Assembly (NCBI GenBank): GCA_027382625.1
Contig: JAJKFJ010022889.1
Location: 124,001 to 188,000 of the forward strand
Direction: 5' to 3'
DNA length: 64,000 nt
Source: Tetmemena sp. SeJ-2015
Taxonomy: Eukaryota > Ciliophora > Spirotrichea > Sporadotrichida > Oxytrichidae
Shown here: positions 1 to 10,494 of the stretch, piece by piece
How the letters are laid out: every line of letters starts with the position of its first letter
Position numbering within the stretch: position 1 is the first letter of the stretch
Translations under genes and position numbers: made by a program
Notes under the pieces: model-generated
The model's input: only the letters and a program-made list of their open reading frames with translations
Database searches by the model: none
Told to the model about the DNA's origin: nothing

Positions 1-1387
1 AATGAGGATAAATTCAATTACAATAGCTAAAAAAGAGCCTAAGAAGTTAACTTACTTTAAAGCATTGACACTAATCAGCACAGTAATGAAAAGCGCAAGC
101 AACAAGAGAAAGCTATTAAGCAAATTTAGGCGCAGGAGAGTTTAGAATAGTTAAGATAAGACTGCGAGATGGTCATCACAGAGTAGCTGAAGAGTATTGA
201 AGCTTTATTTGGAGCCAGAGGCGAGATAGCCTAAAATATTTAGTAACTCACTCAAGCCAGCGGTTAAAAGAGAAAACTTACATAACTACAATAGCAGAGT
301 CTAAAAAACAATGAGAAGATGATGCAAGAGATCATCAAAAGGTTGCCAAATTAGTTTACTTATTTTATTGAAGGATTGAAGGATACTTAGTAATGATATC
401 TAAAATATAAAATATGAACCAACTTTAAAATTCTTACATTTAATGATCATGTAAACAATTGATTAGAAATCATCGGAGGCGCAGCAAACTTTGATGGACA
501 GTACAAACGATGAGGTAGTTTAAATACTGTCAACCCAAACGATTTTGAGAGCATCTTAATTAGCCGACCAAGATTTCATTGACGAATAATTGAGGGCAAA
601 GTTTATAGCTCGATTAGTGAGAGAGTTCTGCAACAACAGGGAGAAAGAGAAGTAAATGAAGCTGAGAGAGCAAGTAGAGAGGGAGATAGAGTCAAACATA
701 TTTTAGCGCTTCCCAGGTCTCTCCTTAATGAGTAAGGACTCTCCTCCTTCTAAAGGGGCCTCAATCGAGCGTATGAAAAGAGGCCATAGGCCTGAATATA
801 ACAGTAGGCAGGGTCCAGTTGATGCGAGGAATTATCAAAGCAAGTCTCCTCCCAAAGCAATTAAACAAATCGACAACCTCAGATAAAATGCTAAGACTGC
901 AAGAGCTTATTAGAGCAATCAGAACTAAGTAAAAGTCAATCAAAGAGACGATAGATCTAAGAAGCTGCACCAATAATAATTCATGGGAAAGAATTCCCCT
1001 AAAAAAGTTCAACTAATAAGCTGTAGCTATTTAAATATAGAAGATAATTATTTTTGTAGCAAAATAAGTAAAACCCAAATAAAAGTAATGGCAAGAGAGG
1101 AGGATAAAGAAATTTGGGATAAGATGCTATGCCCCCAGAATCAGGATGGATTGGTGACCCAGATTTAGATGGAGATTACTTTTGATGAATCTAGTAAATC
1201 GCACTTTCAATTAAATAATTTCTCTATTTCATAATAACTCTTACTTTTTGCTCAATTTGTTGAAGGATATTTAGTATGTAAATAAAGGCTTAGAATGCTG
1301 TATTTGAGAGTGGGTTTAACCAAGAAAATTAATTCTAGATCAAACCCCAAAGATTAGTTGTTTATTCGAAGCAGCACTCTGTAGTGA
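1..1387 (+). CDS. Coiled-coil hypothetical protein, 5' end outside window
   Basis: The frame is open from base 1 and ends at TGA 1385-1387. TAA and TAG are read as Gln. An IES at 387-462 must be removed to stay in frame (see its entry). The visible ~436 residues begin with a Gln/Lys/Glu-rich coiled coil (ALFGARGEIAQNIQQLTQ). A more mixed region follows, then a basic Ser/Pro linker (KDSPPSKGASIERMKRG) and a C-terminal globular-looking part. I recognise no catalytic domain. No start codon is visible, so the N-terminus lies upstream of the window. It converges on the Ca2+-ATPase fragment, with only 45 bp between the two stop codons, so the two probably share one macronuclear chromosome. The role is unknown. 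Confidence 0.75.
387..462. other. IES (76 bp), pointer TTAG
   Basis: TTAG occurs at 387-390 and 463-466. Removing 76 bp joins ...KDT to QKSSEAQ in frame. Treating it instead as a GT..AG intron (390-466, 77 bp) would shift the frame, so an eliminated sequence fits better. Confidence 0.75.
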
Positions 1388-1432
1388 AGTGGCTCCTTAT
1401 ATCTTACTTATTAGTCATCACGAATTAGACGT

Positions 1433-2580
1433 TCAGTTGATCTTGGTCTTAGAACCTGAGGGTCCATTAGATCTTCTGATGGAAGATCTGAAGCTCTTTC
1501 TGAAGTTGCTGGAGAACTTTTGGTCAGCCTCCTCCTCTGACATTGCCTCCTCGTTCATGTGGAACTTAGCGAACCATCTCACAGGCAAGAAAGCCTTTAC
1601 AAGAATGGCTTGGACGAAAGAAAGTAGACCAATACCCAAGCAGATAGCATGCTCAAAATTGTTAAGCGGGCATGCTCTCACTGGCTTACCACCATACTGC
1701 ACAAGCACAACTTGTACTACGATAGTCACAATAATAACTCCGATGAAGAGAGCGTTGTTGAAGAAGCCAGAGAATACGTTGTAGTCGTAGGCGCCTAACT
1801 TACGAGAGTTGATTTCGTTGAAAACCTGCATGAACACAAAGGTGTTGAAGATGATTGTGTAGTGGCGAGTCTTATCAGTGGGCTCGTTTAAGTCAGCTCC
1901 GACATAGAAAGGAGTATCGGCAGGGTAGTCGAATCCGAAAAGTGGCTTTCCTGCGAATAGCATAACGATCAAGAAGGTAGCCTGGAAGATGAATTGACCA
2001 ACGATGTTTCTCCACATCACTGGAGTCACGATCAACTCGGTTCTACTGTAGGGGGGCTCTTCGAGGATAAACAATTTCAAAGTAGAATTCACTAAATCTG
2101 ATTAGATTGAGGTATAGTATCTGCGGGAGGCTCAGTAGCTAGGGCAAGAGCAGCGAAGGTATCCATAATAAGGTTAACCCATAGCATTTAAACGGCGGTA
2201 AGAGGTGGGTCTGAAACAACGACTCCTCCTAGGAAGACGATGAACATGGCGACAGTATTGACAGTGAGCTGGAATTGAAGGAATTTACGCACATTGGTGT
2301 AGATGTTTCTACCCCACTTTACTGCAGTGATGATTGAAGCGAAATTGTCATCGAGAAGAATAATGTCTGAGGCTTCCTTTGCAACTTCAGTACCTGTGAT
2401 TCCCATGGCGAAACCAACATCAGCCTTCTTGAGGGCTGGTGCATCATTAGTACCGTCACCAGTAACTGCAACAACTGCATTCAATTCCTTAAGTCCTGTA
2501 ACGAGCATGTATTTGTCCTCAGGGGTGGATCTTGCTAATACTTTCAAGTTAGCAGCAATATCTCTGAATCTTATTCGCAA
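1433..2580 (-). CDS. Plasma-membrane Ca2+-transporting P-type ATPase, C-terminal part only
   Basis: This encodes the C-terminal ~370 residues of a P2B-type Ca2+ pump, which exports Ca2+ at the expense of ATP. It shows [17 protein letters not shown], the hinge motif [38 protein letters not shown], the membrane segment after [16 protein letters not shown], then [21 protein letters not shown] and VTPVMWRNI. The last four membrane helices and a short basic tail ([16 protein letters not shown]) precede TGA at 1433-1435. One IES (2085-2119) must be removed, after which 371 codons stay in frame. The phosphorylation site (DKTGT), nucleotide-binding domain and first helices are absent. The coding similarity stops near 2580 and a separate gene begins about 110 bp away. 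The missing two thirds are probably encoded by MDSs elsewhere, as in a scrambled gene. A truncated pseudogene is the alternative. Confidence 0.85.
2085..2119. other. IES (35 bp) in the Ca2+-ATPase, pointer TACT (minus strand)
   Basis: AGTA on the plus strand lies at 2081-2084 and 2116-2119. Removing 35 bp turns ...EPPADT-(stop) into [19 protein letters not shown], which matches the conserved spacing of PMCA pumps. It contains an in-frame TGA. Confidence 0.85.
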
Positions 2581-2687
2581 AGTATAGAGTTTTCCATAAT
2601 TAAGAGTTGAATGAAATCAATGAGTGAAATACTTTCCATAAGAATCAGTGGGGTTGTTTATAACTATAAATGAAATGCATATTTTTT

Positions 2688-3080
2688 TCATAAATTATAG
2701 CCTATGGTTGAGTTATTTGCTGTAATCTTTGAGAATTTAGAAGGCAGCTGAGTCTTGATGACCTTCTCCGACACCATCATGGCCTCTGCACAATTAAAAA
2801 GGCAATTCTCTTCATAATCTTCGAGAACTAAGAACTCCTTCTCATTTTTCTAATCTGAATCCTCATTCTTAGAATCTTTTCCATTATCAGTTTGATCCTC
2901 ATTTCTTGCTTATCTGGGGAAGACCTCTGGGTAGAGTCTCTTTTCATCTAATTTCACAAGGCATTTATTCATGCAGAAGTCTATTTGATCTGCCAATAGC
3001 TGAACGCTATTTTATCTCACCCAATATCTTCGCTCGTCAACCGAAAACTGAGCAGAGTGGACCAATTATTAAGCTAGCAT
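2688..3080 (-). CDS. Small Tim (Tim8/9/10/13-type) mitochondrial intermembrane-space chaperone
   Basis: This is a 130-residue protein with the twin CX3C signature of small Tim proteins, FCMNKC and NCLFNCAEAMM. The two motifs are flanked by the expected helices (RRYWVRQNSVQLLADQI before, SEKVIKTQL after). Family members form hexameric chaperones that carry hydrophobic precursors across the intermembrane space, and the paired cysteines form two disulfides. The first ATG of the open frame is at 3080 and TGA is at 2688-2690; no IES is needed. It is odd that ~52 residues, many acidic or Asn/Lys (around KDSKNEDSDQKNE), separate the two motifs, where known members usually have 11-17. It lies between the Ca2+-ATPase fragment and CBP80 on the same strand. 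Family identity is fairly sure; which subtype is not. Confidence 0.7.
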
Positions 3081-3255
3081 TACTTTCAAAATGTAATGGT
3101 GAAATTGACGATTGAAATATTATTATAAATTTATTATAGACAGCTAGGGGAATAAAAATGCAAATTTTATCATCAATTAAAAGTCAAGTTTAATTAAATT
3201 GCTTCAAGGATCATCTCAAATTTATTTATTGCTTTCCTCAAATTTAGCCAAGAGA

Positions 3256-5921
3256 TCAAAGAGTGAGAAGAATATCTGCAACATCCTTTGCACCTTAGCT
3301 GGATAGACTCTTATTTTTGGCTGCGAGTAGGATTTAATCTCCACCATGAGTGTTCACAAGACCTCTTAGAACTCTTATCGCTTGCCCCTGTATCTCTGCA
3401 TTTTCATGACCTTCTAGAATGCTCAAATAGCTTTCGGCTACATATCTCAAGGTTGAATTTCTTTCTTCAACTGCTCTCTCAAAGTTAGTGAAGAAATCCT
3501 CATTAGTTTTTACTGTCACTCGCTTAGAAAATGATAGATCTAGGTGTTGAGGGTGAGAGGGCTGGCCGCTTGGATCCTCGCTCTCGAAAGCCAATCTGTC
3601 TCTTTCCTTCTTAAAAAGTAAAATAGGAAGATCTGGGAAATTGGGTTATCTTTCTAACTGTAGATTGTAAAGAGCTAATGAGTCTTGTGAGTAATCAATC
3701 TGAGCAAGCTTATTATGATCTCTTCATTGACTGATTCAAGTTTCGCCTTACTTGTGATCTGATTTCTCATCCTATCAAAGGTTTCTTTGAGAGCTATCTT
3801 TGCGTCAAGAAGTCCCATAGTGTAGAGTTTCTCAACGATTTGTTGATGCTTCCTTGGATTGTTGGCCCAGATAGATGCTAGTGACCTTGCTAAAGTGAGC
3901 TGGCTTGTATCTCTAGTATCGGACAAGAAGAAAGGTTAGATAAGGTCCTTGTAGTAGAACTCAATTAGACGCTTCAAGTGCTCAAGACTCTTCTTGGTTC
4001 TAGAAATTATGCACTCTAAGAAAATCTCCCTCATCTACTCTCCACTTGCTTCAATCTTAGAGCCTTCGCCTTCCAAAGATTCTCTCATCGCTTAAGCAGG
4101 GGTCTTTTGGTTTAGCAAATCAAGAATGATCTAGGCATCAGGGCAAGTCTTGAGATTCGTTGCAAAACTTGAGCACTGGCTCTTAGAAGCTTCGGTCCTC
4201 AGGCAAGTACCCGTGATACTTTTCGTTAACTGCAAATATGAAATTGTATATTTTTAACTCCTTGCTAAGATCTTTTGACGGTAAGACATCCTCACTATGG
4301 TGATGAAAAGATCTCTTATCAATTCTTCTTCTACACCTTGCCCTGTTAGCTTGTCCAAAAGGGAGTCGCACTTAAAGTCGAGTTAGCTTATGTAGAAGCT
4401 AGTGAATTCAGATAAAAATAAGATAGTCTTTGCTGTAACTCCCTATCCAGTGAATCATGGATGGTATAATAGTGGGCTATTGCTTGCTCCACTAACTATT
4501 TGAAGTTGAATATAATTATAAATAGTTCTTGAAATGCTCAAGCTCTTTGGTTTATTTTTCGACGCTAATGAGGACATTAGCAAAGAAAATTGACTTTCGT
4601 GAGGCTTCAGGAAGTTGAAATAGGCTTGTAAAGACGACGTTGATGATGAGTTAAGCCTAAAATTAAGGCATTAACATAATTAAATTGCTTGATGTTATCG
4701 TTGAGATAAGCTTGGTAGAGATTTATTGATGCCATTTCGATAGAATCAGCGAACTGAACTAATATCATTCTCAGCAAGTCCTCATAGAGTAGTCTTTCAA
4801 TCTCTCCAAACTCGTGGCTTTTGAAGTTTACCTTAGTTGGATTAAGAATGAATAGTGAATGATACTTTTGTCTGCTATAGAGTCTCACAATCTTTTAACT
4901 ATCCTAATTGAACTCATATTCTCTCTACCCTTCAACAGTAGCTGCGAAATTGAGCGAAGCTGAAAGATTTGTGACTGGTGAGTCAATTGAAGATATCTCA
5001 TTTTCAAACAGAGGAGAGATCTAGAGAAGTACATGTTGTAAGTTTGCCTTTCTAGTTTGCAAATTCTTGAATTCTTGCAAAAGAACAGACAAGAAATCTC
5101 TTTCTTATGCAGCAGCTGAATGCGAAACAGGCAAAATAGCTCTTCTTAGTTATGGGAGAAATTCTTCTCTCATAGCCAGCACATCTTGAAACTTTGTCCA
5201 GAACTCTTTGTATAGAGAAGCGGTCTGTAGTTTATCGGCTAATTAAAATTCTATTTACAAATGCTGCAACATACAAGCACATCAAGATGCTCTCTAGGAC
5301 CAAATCTGCTTGGATGTCATTGGACCTTTTGATGTATGATTCTCTAACTTGCTCAATCAACTAGCTAAGGATCTTAACTGTAAACTCTGGTGTGATGACT
5401 GAGTACTGAGTAACACCTCCTAAAAACCTGAGTAAGGTTTTTGCTTGAGCTTGTGTCTGATGAGGCGTGGCTTAGTTGGGATTTGAGTTTGCAACTAAAA
5501 AGAGTTGCGGAAGTCGGGAAATCAAGATTAGAGAGAACCTCATAAGCCATTTCTTGCCCTTCTCTATTGTAAGAGTTTAGAAGAGCTAGTAGAGCCGCGT
5601 AAAGCATGACTTTATGAGGAAGAGACAAGATACAGTTGATCATAGTTTGGACTGCGAGTGCGGAGTAGTTTGATTAAGTCTGCTCAAGTAAGATGAAGTC
5701 TTTGAGTTTGCGAAGATGCTCGTCTCTCAAGTGCCTTCTTTCATCTCCAACACGCACAAGCATAAGGATAAGCCTAAATCATCATGTTATTCCTAATTCA
5801 GGTAGAAATATTCTTACTTGTCTTTGTGACTCAAAGGCTTGGGAGCCACTGACTACTCAGGAGGTAGGTTCTCTGAATGGGGCTTGCTTCCATGTCTGTT
5901 GTTGTTATTAGACGACTCCAT
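3256..5921 (-). CDS. Nuclear cap-binding protein subunit 1 (CBP80-like)
   Basis: After removing one intron (5774-5817) and six IESs the frame gives about 794 residues, close to the ~790 of CBP80. CBP80 is the MIF4G/HEAT-repeat scaffold that binds CBP20 on the m7G cap of nuclear transcripts. The order fits: a short Asn-rich N-terminus, then RVGDERRHLRDEHLRKLKD, NYSALAVQTMINCILSLPHK, ALLALLNSYN, LLRFLGGVTQYSVITPEF (first MIF4G), DKLQTASLYKEFWTKFQ, VRMSYRQKIL, SSFATNLKTCPDAQIILDLL and SLASIWANNPRKHQQIVEK (third domain), then a helical tail. ATG is at 5921 and TGA at 3256-3258. The exact join of the middle repeats is inferred from frame, not from alignment. It is a non-scrambled gene with all MDSs in order. 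Confidence 0.78.
3598..3701. other. IES (104 bp) in CBP80, pointer AGATTG (minus strand)
   Basis: CAATCT lies at 3592-3597 and 3696-3701 on the plus strand. Excision joins IIISLLRL to AFESEDPSG in frame. Confidence 0.75.
4415..4425. other. Very short IES (11 bp) in CBP80, pointer TATCT (minus strand)
   Basis: AGATA lies at 4410-4414 and 4421-4425 on the plus strand. Only 6 unique bases sit between the repeats. Excision joins ELQQRLS to EFTSFYISQLD in frame; without it the frame closes. Confidence 0.6.
4511..4533. other. IES (23 or 29 bp) in CBP80, pointer TTCAA (minus strand)
   Basis: Three copies of TTGAA (plus strand) at 4500-4504, 4506-4510 and 4529-4533 allow two alternative junctions. 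Both restore the frame, giving EHFKQLVEQAIAHYY or EHFNFKQLVEQ. Confidence 0.65.
4619..4643. other. IES (25 bp) in CBP80, pointer TCAAC (minus strand)
   Basis: GTTGA lies at 4614-4618 and 4639-4643. Excision joins LGLTHHQ to LPEASRKSIFFANV in frame. Confidence 0.72.
5241..5265. other. IES (25 bp) in CBP80, pointer AGC (minus strand)
   Basis: GCT lies at 5238-5240 and 5263-5265. Excision joins MCLYVAA to DKLQTASLYKEFW in frame. Confidence 0.68.
5496..5538. other. IES (43 bp) in CBP80, pointer GTT (minus strand)
   Basis: AAC lies at 5493-5495 and 5536-5538 on the plus strand. Excision joins MAYEV to ANSNPNQATPHQTQ in frame. A GT..AG intron reading would leave the wrong frame. Confidence 0.65.
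5774..5817 (-). other. Spliceosomal intron (44 nt) in CBP80
   Basis: The 5' end is GTAAGA and the 3' end is TTTAG. Removal joins PLSHKDK to LILMLVRVGDE in frame. Confidence 0.75.
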
Positions 5922-6091
5922 AATGAGCAAATGATTCTCAAACTTAAACAAATATTAAAATTAATACAATTAATACAATTTCTTTGACCTACTTAGATTT
6001 CTAAATACAATATAATCATGGATGAGGTAATAAAAATTTAGAGAATTCGGTAACTTTAATTAACATTTTGGAATAAAGAGTAAAGATAAAA

Positions 6092-7020
6092 ATGGGTATG
6101 TGTGCTACTAGTCGGCATGAGGACTTCACCACAAGCGTTGGTTAATTTGAGAAGTCACTTCCTTTCCATAAAGTTTCCCTCACAGAGTATGAGGAGAGAG
6201 TTAAGAGACTTATCTTTGAAGAAGACAAGAATGAAATTACTATCAACCAGTTGATTGCATTTTTAATACTTGATAAGTTTTTTAATATCTTATGATTGAG
6301 TCATTTAAAGACTGCCCAGCATTTGCAAATGAATTGGCTTTCAAAGATAGCGACTTGAGACAAGTATTGCTAAGTAAGTATTTGCAGAAGAGTGGAAATC
6401 CTTTGCCAGAGATTCCTCTTGACTTCTCCAACCCTCAGAAAGAAGAATAGCAGATAAAGGATCAAAACAGGCAGAGGGTGTGGGTAACTGGGCTTCTTAT
6501 ACTTGGAGTGCTGTACTGTCCAGCTTCAGACTACACCAGAGCAGTATCTTTCTTTGAAATAGTCCAGGAAGGCCTGAATGACTAAATTTCGGCAACAGAT
6601 AGAGATATCCAGTCTCTCTTCCCACGAATGCTCTAGTATGCGACTGTGCTCAATTATCACTTCGCAGCTCTTAAACAAGGAAAAGCTCTCGATGAAGAGA
6701 AGGAAAGGGAGGAAGAGGATATGCTTGCTAATGATGTTTTCGAAGAAGTCTACAATGAAATGCTAGATTCGGTGTTCGGGGAGAACAATCAGCGACTTAC
6801 AAGGAGTGAATTCTGCACCAAAATGTCCGCTGTCGGCAAAAAGTATCTTCATCCTTCAGAGATCAGAAAAATTGTAGACAACAAGCTCAATACAAAGAAT
6901 GTTACTAGCTACCTCAAAACTCAAGCTAATGATTAAGATGTTTTTGTTATTTTTTTTTGTAATGATCTTGGGAAGCTTAAAAGCGAGATAGCAGAGGCAG
7001 GGTCTGCCACATAAGCCTGA
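6092..7020 (+). CDS. Hypothetical protein, ~300 residues
   Basis: ATG is at 6092 and TGA at 7018-7020. One IES (6270-6295) is removed, giving 301 in-frame codons including the stop. The N-terminal half reads KVSLTEYEERVKRLIFEEDK and ESFKDCPAFANELAFKDSD. The centre has a hydrophobic stretch, VWVTGLLILGVLYCPASDY. The C-terminal third is charged and helical (EEKEREEEDMLANDVFEE) with a weakly EF-hand-like spacing around FGENNQRLTRSEFCTKM, but no convincing Ca2+ loop. I do not recognise the family. It is transcribed divergently from CBP80, with start codons about 170 bp apart, so the short AT-rich gap 5922-6091 must hold both promoters if both lie on one chromosome. The last 28 codons after AND could be read-through of a TAA-Gln tail. 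Confidence 0.6.
6270..6295. other. IES (26 bp), pointer TTGA
   Basis: TTGA lies at 6270-6273 and 6296-6299. Excision joins LIAFLIL to ESFKDCPAF in frame and removes an in-frame TGA. Confidence 0.7.
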
Positions 7021-7171
7021 AAAATCTTTATATCTTATTTAAAATTTAAGACGAAATAGATCCGATGATATCCGAGTGCGTTAAGTATTAAAGATAGATA
7101 ATTACTAGGGTATTATTATTTGGATGTGAATGCTAATTTGCTATTAACTTGACTTTGACAAAGGTTAATAA

Positions 7172-9760
7172 TCAGAGTATCTCCCACTGATTTCTGTTAA
7201 GACCATACTGTTAGCCAACTCTGTCAAGGCAGCGGTCGAAGGTCTCATTCATGGCTGGAGGGCCACAAACCCAAACCTTTCTGAGGTCTGTCTTAGTCTG
7301 AATCTGAAGTTGTCTCTCGATATATTCGTTGTCCCATCTCTACTTTGTCTTTGAGCTAATACGTAGTACTAACTCAAAGGTTTGATTACCGTTGGTTCCC
7401 TCCATCGAATTTACTATGTCTTACAAGCCTTCCAATAAGTCAAGGCAAAGTGCATCTTCTTCTCTTGGGAAAGATAAATTTGTTCTAATTTATTCTACTT
7501 AATATACTCAATATTTTTACATACTTTTTACAAATAAAAGAGGCATATAGGGTGAACTTAAACTTCTCTTTGTGAAGGATCCTAGAATCGTTTTGGTTAA
7601 GTAGACCGAGATTCTATCTGATAGGAATGCTACTAGATCCACAAACACGAGGATTCCTGTACCTGCAACGAAGGCAACATGGTTACCTTCCTAATGGATT
7701 CCTAAGCCTTTGCCCAGGAGAGCTTTGACTTGGTAGAGATCATTATAAGCAGTATGGAGTCTGTGGGACAGTCCTCCTACTCTGTTGTAGTTCTTGACTG
7801 TGCACACAATTTCTCCTGACTTGGTCCAGTTTTCAGGAAGCCTAGAGTCGTTGAAGGTGACTTGCTCTTTTCTCTTGAACTAGTTAATAGCATTAACAAG
7901 CTCCTCATAGAGTTCTTTTTGCATGATGTGCAAACAGTGTAGTGACGTTTGACTGCAGCCATAGAGAAACTACGAATCAGGAAATGTCTTCCAATTGCAG
8001 TCACATCGATACTAGAGGGAAGTCTGAAGCTAACATCAGGGCCCTCTGCCTTGAGGGTAATGCAGTTCGTGTTCTTTCCTACTTCTGTTGAAGATACGAT
8101 TCTAGTTGCAAAGCTAGCTGCCTTCTCCTCAAGTCTTGCGATCACTAAAGAGTTTACTATGTATCTTGCAGAGTTGGTGTGAGCGTGGGGTCTCATTCCG
8201 CTGCTAGTCTCCAGAGTGTAGCCTCCATAGAAGAACTTTGACACGTCTCTTCCCACATTATACTCAAGCACAAACTTGCCGCCTGGGTGAGAGGCTTTAA
8301 ACTTGGAAATATCAAGTACTAGGTCGTCTACCACCACAAGTTGCTCCCCACCTGCTACTCTCTTTTTGAAGTCAGCTCTTGAGATAGTGTTTTTAGGATC
8401 TTTGAAGTGTACCTCCCTCATCTGGAACTTGAAATACAGGCCCTCGATCACTATCAAGATGAGGAAGAAGACTACGATGTGAATGATGGTCAAAATGTCA
8501 GAGTTGGTAGGTCCGAATGATGCCCACTTGAAGCCACCCAAAACGATTGCGATTTGCGAAATCAGCAGGATGAAATAGCCGAAGATCTGAACAGAAAAAT
8601 TAGTAAGAAATAAGAGGAAGTTTGATGATGATGTAAGTATAAATTGTATCATATTCTTGATGGATACACTTACCTTGTGACCGAGCTTCACTTTCAGCAC
8701 GAAAGAAGTATTCCATCTCGAGCAGTAGAGGAGGGCTCCAACTAAGAATCCTCCGAGCATTACTATTCCGACAGCGCAGAGGATTACAAAGCCCATGATG
8801 GTGTGCCAACCCTTCTAGATTTTCCACTCGCCCTTTTTCATAGCTAATAGACCCATGACCATAGTGATGATAAAAATGGCCATCCCGCTGATGATGTGAA
8901 TGATTCGGTTTACTTTCCAAAACATCTTCAGGTAGCGATTGGAAAGCACTTGTAGGAAACCAAAAATGCCCCAAGCTGCCCACATCAGCCATCCATGCTT
9001 CAAATATAAAAAGGTGTCAAATTTCTCAAATTATAAAATATATTGACCAATCGTAGCCACCACCACCACCTCCAGATTCGACTACGTTGTTTTGGTCATC
9101 TATCTTTATTCCTTTAATATTAAATTAAACGCATTCCTTGCTTCATCATAAGCCTGTTGTGTTGCTTAAAGTCTGCGGTATTTAGATTGAGGGCATAGAC
9201 GAGAGGAACTGCAACATTCTATAAACTACTGTCAATATCAAATAAGCTAAAACTAGTCGTATTTAAAGTCCACAACAAAGAAAGATATTACTTACTCGTT
9301 TGATCTCATAGTTTTACTTCACTCCAGTGCTAAGCTTTCTCTTTACAGTAAACACAGTGTTTCCATTCTGCTGTACAAATGTGGAAGTAAGAGTTCCAGC
9401 GTCGATGTCACCTGGTTTAGACTCACCATATGAATAGAGATTATGAACCTCAGGTGCCTGATTTGCTTGGTCATAAGATTGATACAAGATCATTTAATAA
9501 AATTGCATTTTATATATTAGCAAATAGTATCATGTTAGTGTAAAACATGCTAGATCCGAAGCCTAAAGCATATTATATATTTATTTAGCAAACCACTATC
9601 CAATGGGCACAGTAACTGTAAATACGATCTCGTCATCAGCAGTAGCTGACACATCAATCGTGCTTTGTTAGAACTGCTTAGTGTAGTGCGTTTGTGCATT
9701 TGCAGAACCTTCTAATCCGACTAACGCAATAGCTGCTATCAAGGCTACTGACCTCAACAT
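7172..9760 (-). CDS. Multidomain transmembrane oxidoreductase: DOMON + cytochrome b561 + cytochrome b5 + FAD/NADH reductase
   Basis: A signal peptide (MLRSVALIAAIALVGLEGSANA) is followed by a DOMON-like beta domain (WFALGFGSSMFYTNMILYQSYD, TVFTVKRKLSTG). A b561 four- to six-helix core follows, with histidines in LKHGWLMWAAWG, NRIIHIISG, KGWHTIMGF and KLGHK. A cytochrome b5 domain follows with the heme motif SHPGGKFVLEYNVG and a second His in MRPHAHTNSA. Last is an FNR-type reductase with KRHYTVC (FAD), FVAGTGILVFV and VWVCGPPAMNETFD (NADH). TGA is at 7172-7174. The likely job is moving electrons from NADH through flavin and hemes across a membrane, for example for ferric reduction; the substrate is inferred, not seen. 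At least two introns and two IESs interrupt it. The joints near 9000-9130, 7905 and 7650 are unresolved: each needs a small frame change that may be a 5 bp IES or an indel. An alternative in-frame ATG at 9820 exists, but the signal peptide favours 9760. Confidence 0.75.
8587..8673 (-). other. Intron (87 nt) in the b561/b5 oxidoreductase
   Basis: It starts GTAAGTGT and ends TGTTCAG. Splicing joins KLGHK to IFGYFILLISQ and restores a continuous helix. Confidence 0.75.
9219..9295 (-). other. Intron (77 nt) in the DOMON region
   Basis: It starts GTAAGT and ends TTTATAG. Splicing joins NYEIKR to NVAVPLVYALN in frame. Confidence 0.7.
9494..9533. other. IES (40 bp), pointer ATGAT (minus strand)
   Basis: ATCAT lies at 9489-9493 and 9529-9533. 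Excision joins FYTNM to ILYQSYDQ in the DOMON domain. Confidence 0.75.
9571..9590. other. IES (20 bp), pointer TGCT (minus strand)
   Basis: AGCA lies at 9567-9570 and 9587-9590. Excision joins GQWFA to LGFGSSMF, rebuilding a typical DOMON WFALGFG stretch. Confidence 0.75.
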
Positions 9761-9829
9761 TTGCTGGTTTTTAGGTCTCTTGATTAGCCTACTACTTATG
9801 AATTCAATAGGTCGATTCATACTTTTGAT

Positions 9830-10430
9830 TTCAAAATTTTTATATAATAAAGATAGACAGGCATTACTAACACGCGCGTATCCAACTAATATATTAATAC
9901 TTCACATATATACGTAACATCAGAATGCCTTTTAAGGGCCAAAGCTATTATTATAGTTTATAATTTAATTAAAATCGATGATTGATTAAGATAATGGAAG
10001 GAAGGTTAAGACTTTGTGTCTTTATAGAGACTCAATGAAAATTAATAATAAATTATCTTTAATCATTTATTTGCGCTGTTCAATTGAGGTATAATACTAT
10101 AATTTCTAAAAATTCTCGGGAACTTTTGTTGCTTATAAATTTAAACTTAGAGCACCAAGAGAAAAAATAAAATGCAAAGAATTTGAGAAATGAATTTTCT
10201 ATATTAATTTAGTTCATTGCCAATTAAATTCTTTGGAATACTACTGTAATTTATTTATTTATTTGCATTAAATTTGACTACCTGTCACAATCGTATAGAT
10301 AGATTGATATTTATAATTGATATTCTTTCTGCTGAGAATTAAATAATCTTAAATGTAAGTTTAATTTTATATCTATTTCAGTAGTTTTAAAAAGGTCTTT
10401 CACAGAAGTCCAAAGTTATATAAAGACTAG
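9830..10430. other. AT-rich non-coding spacer
   Basis: I see no coding block, RNA gene or repeat here. It separates the oxidoreductase start from the next minus-strand coding block. Confidence 0.5.
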
Positions 10431-10494
10431 TTGTGTATCGTCGTCTCTATTTCATCATCAGTACAGCAGTCTTTGTTCAAATAATTTAGGAGAA

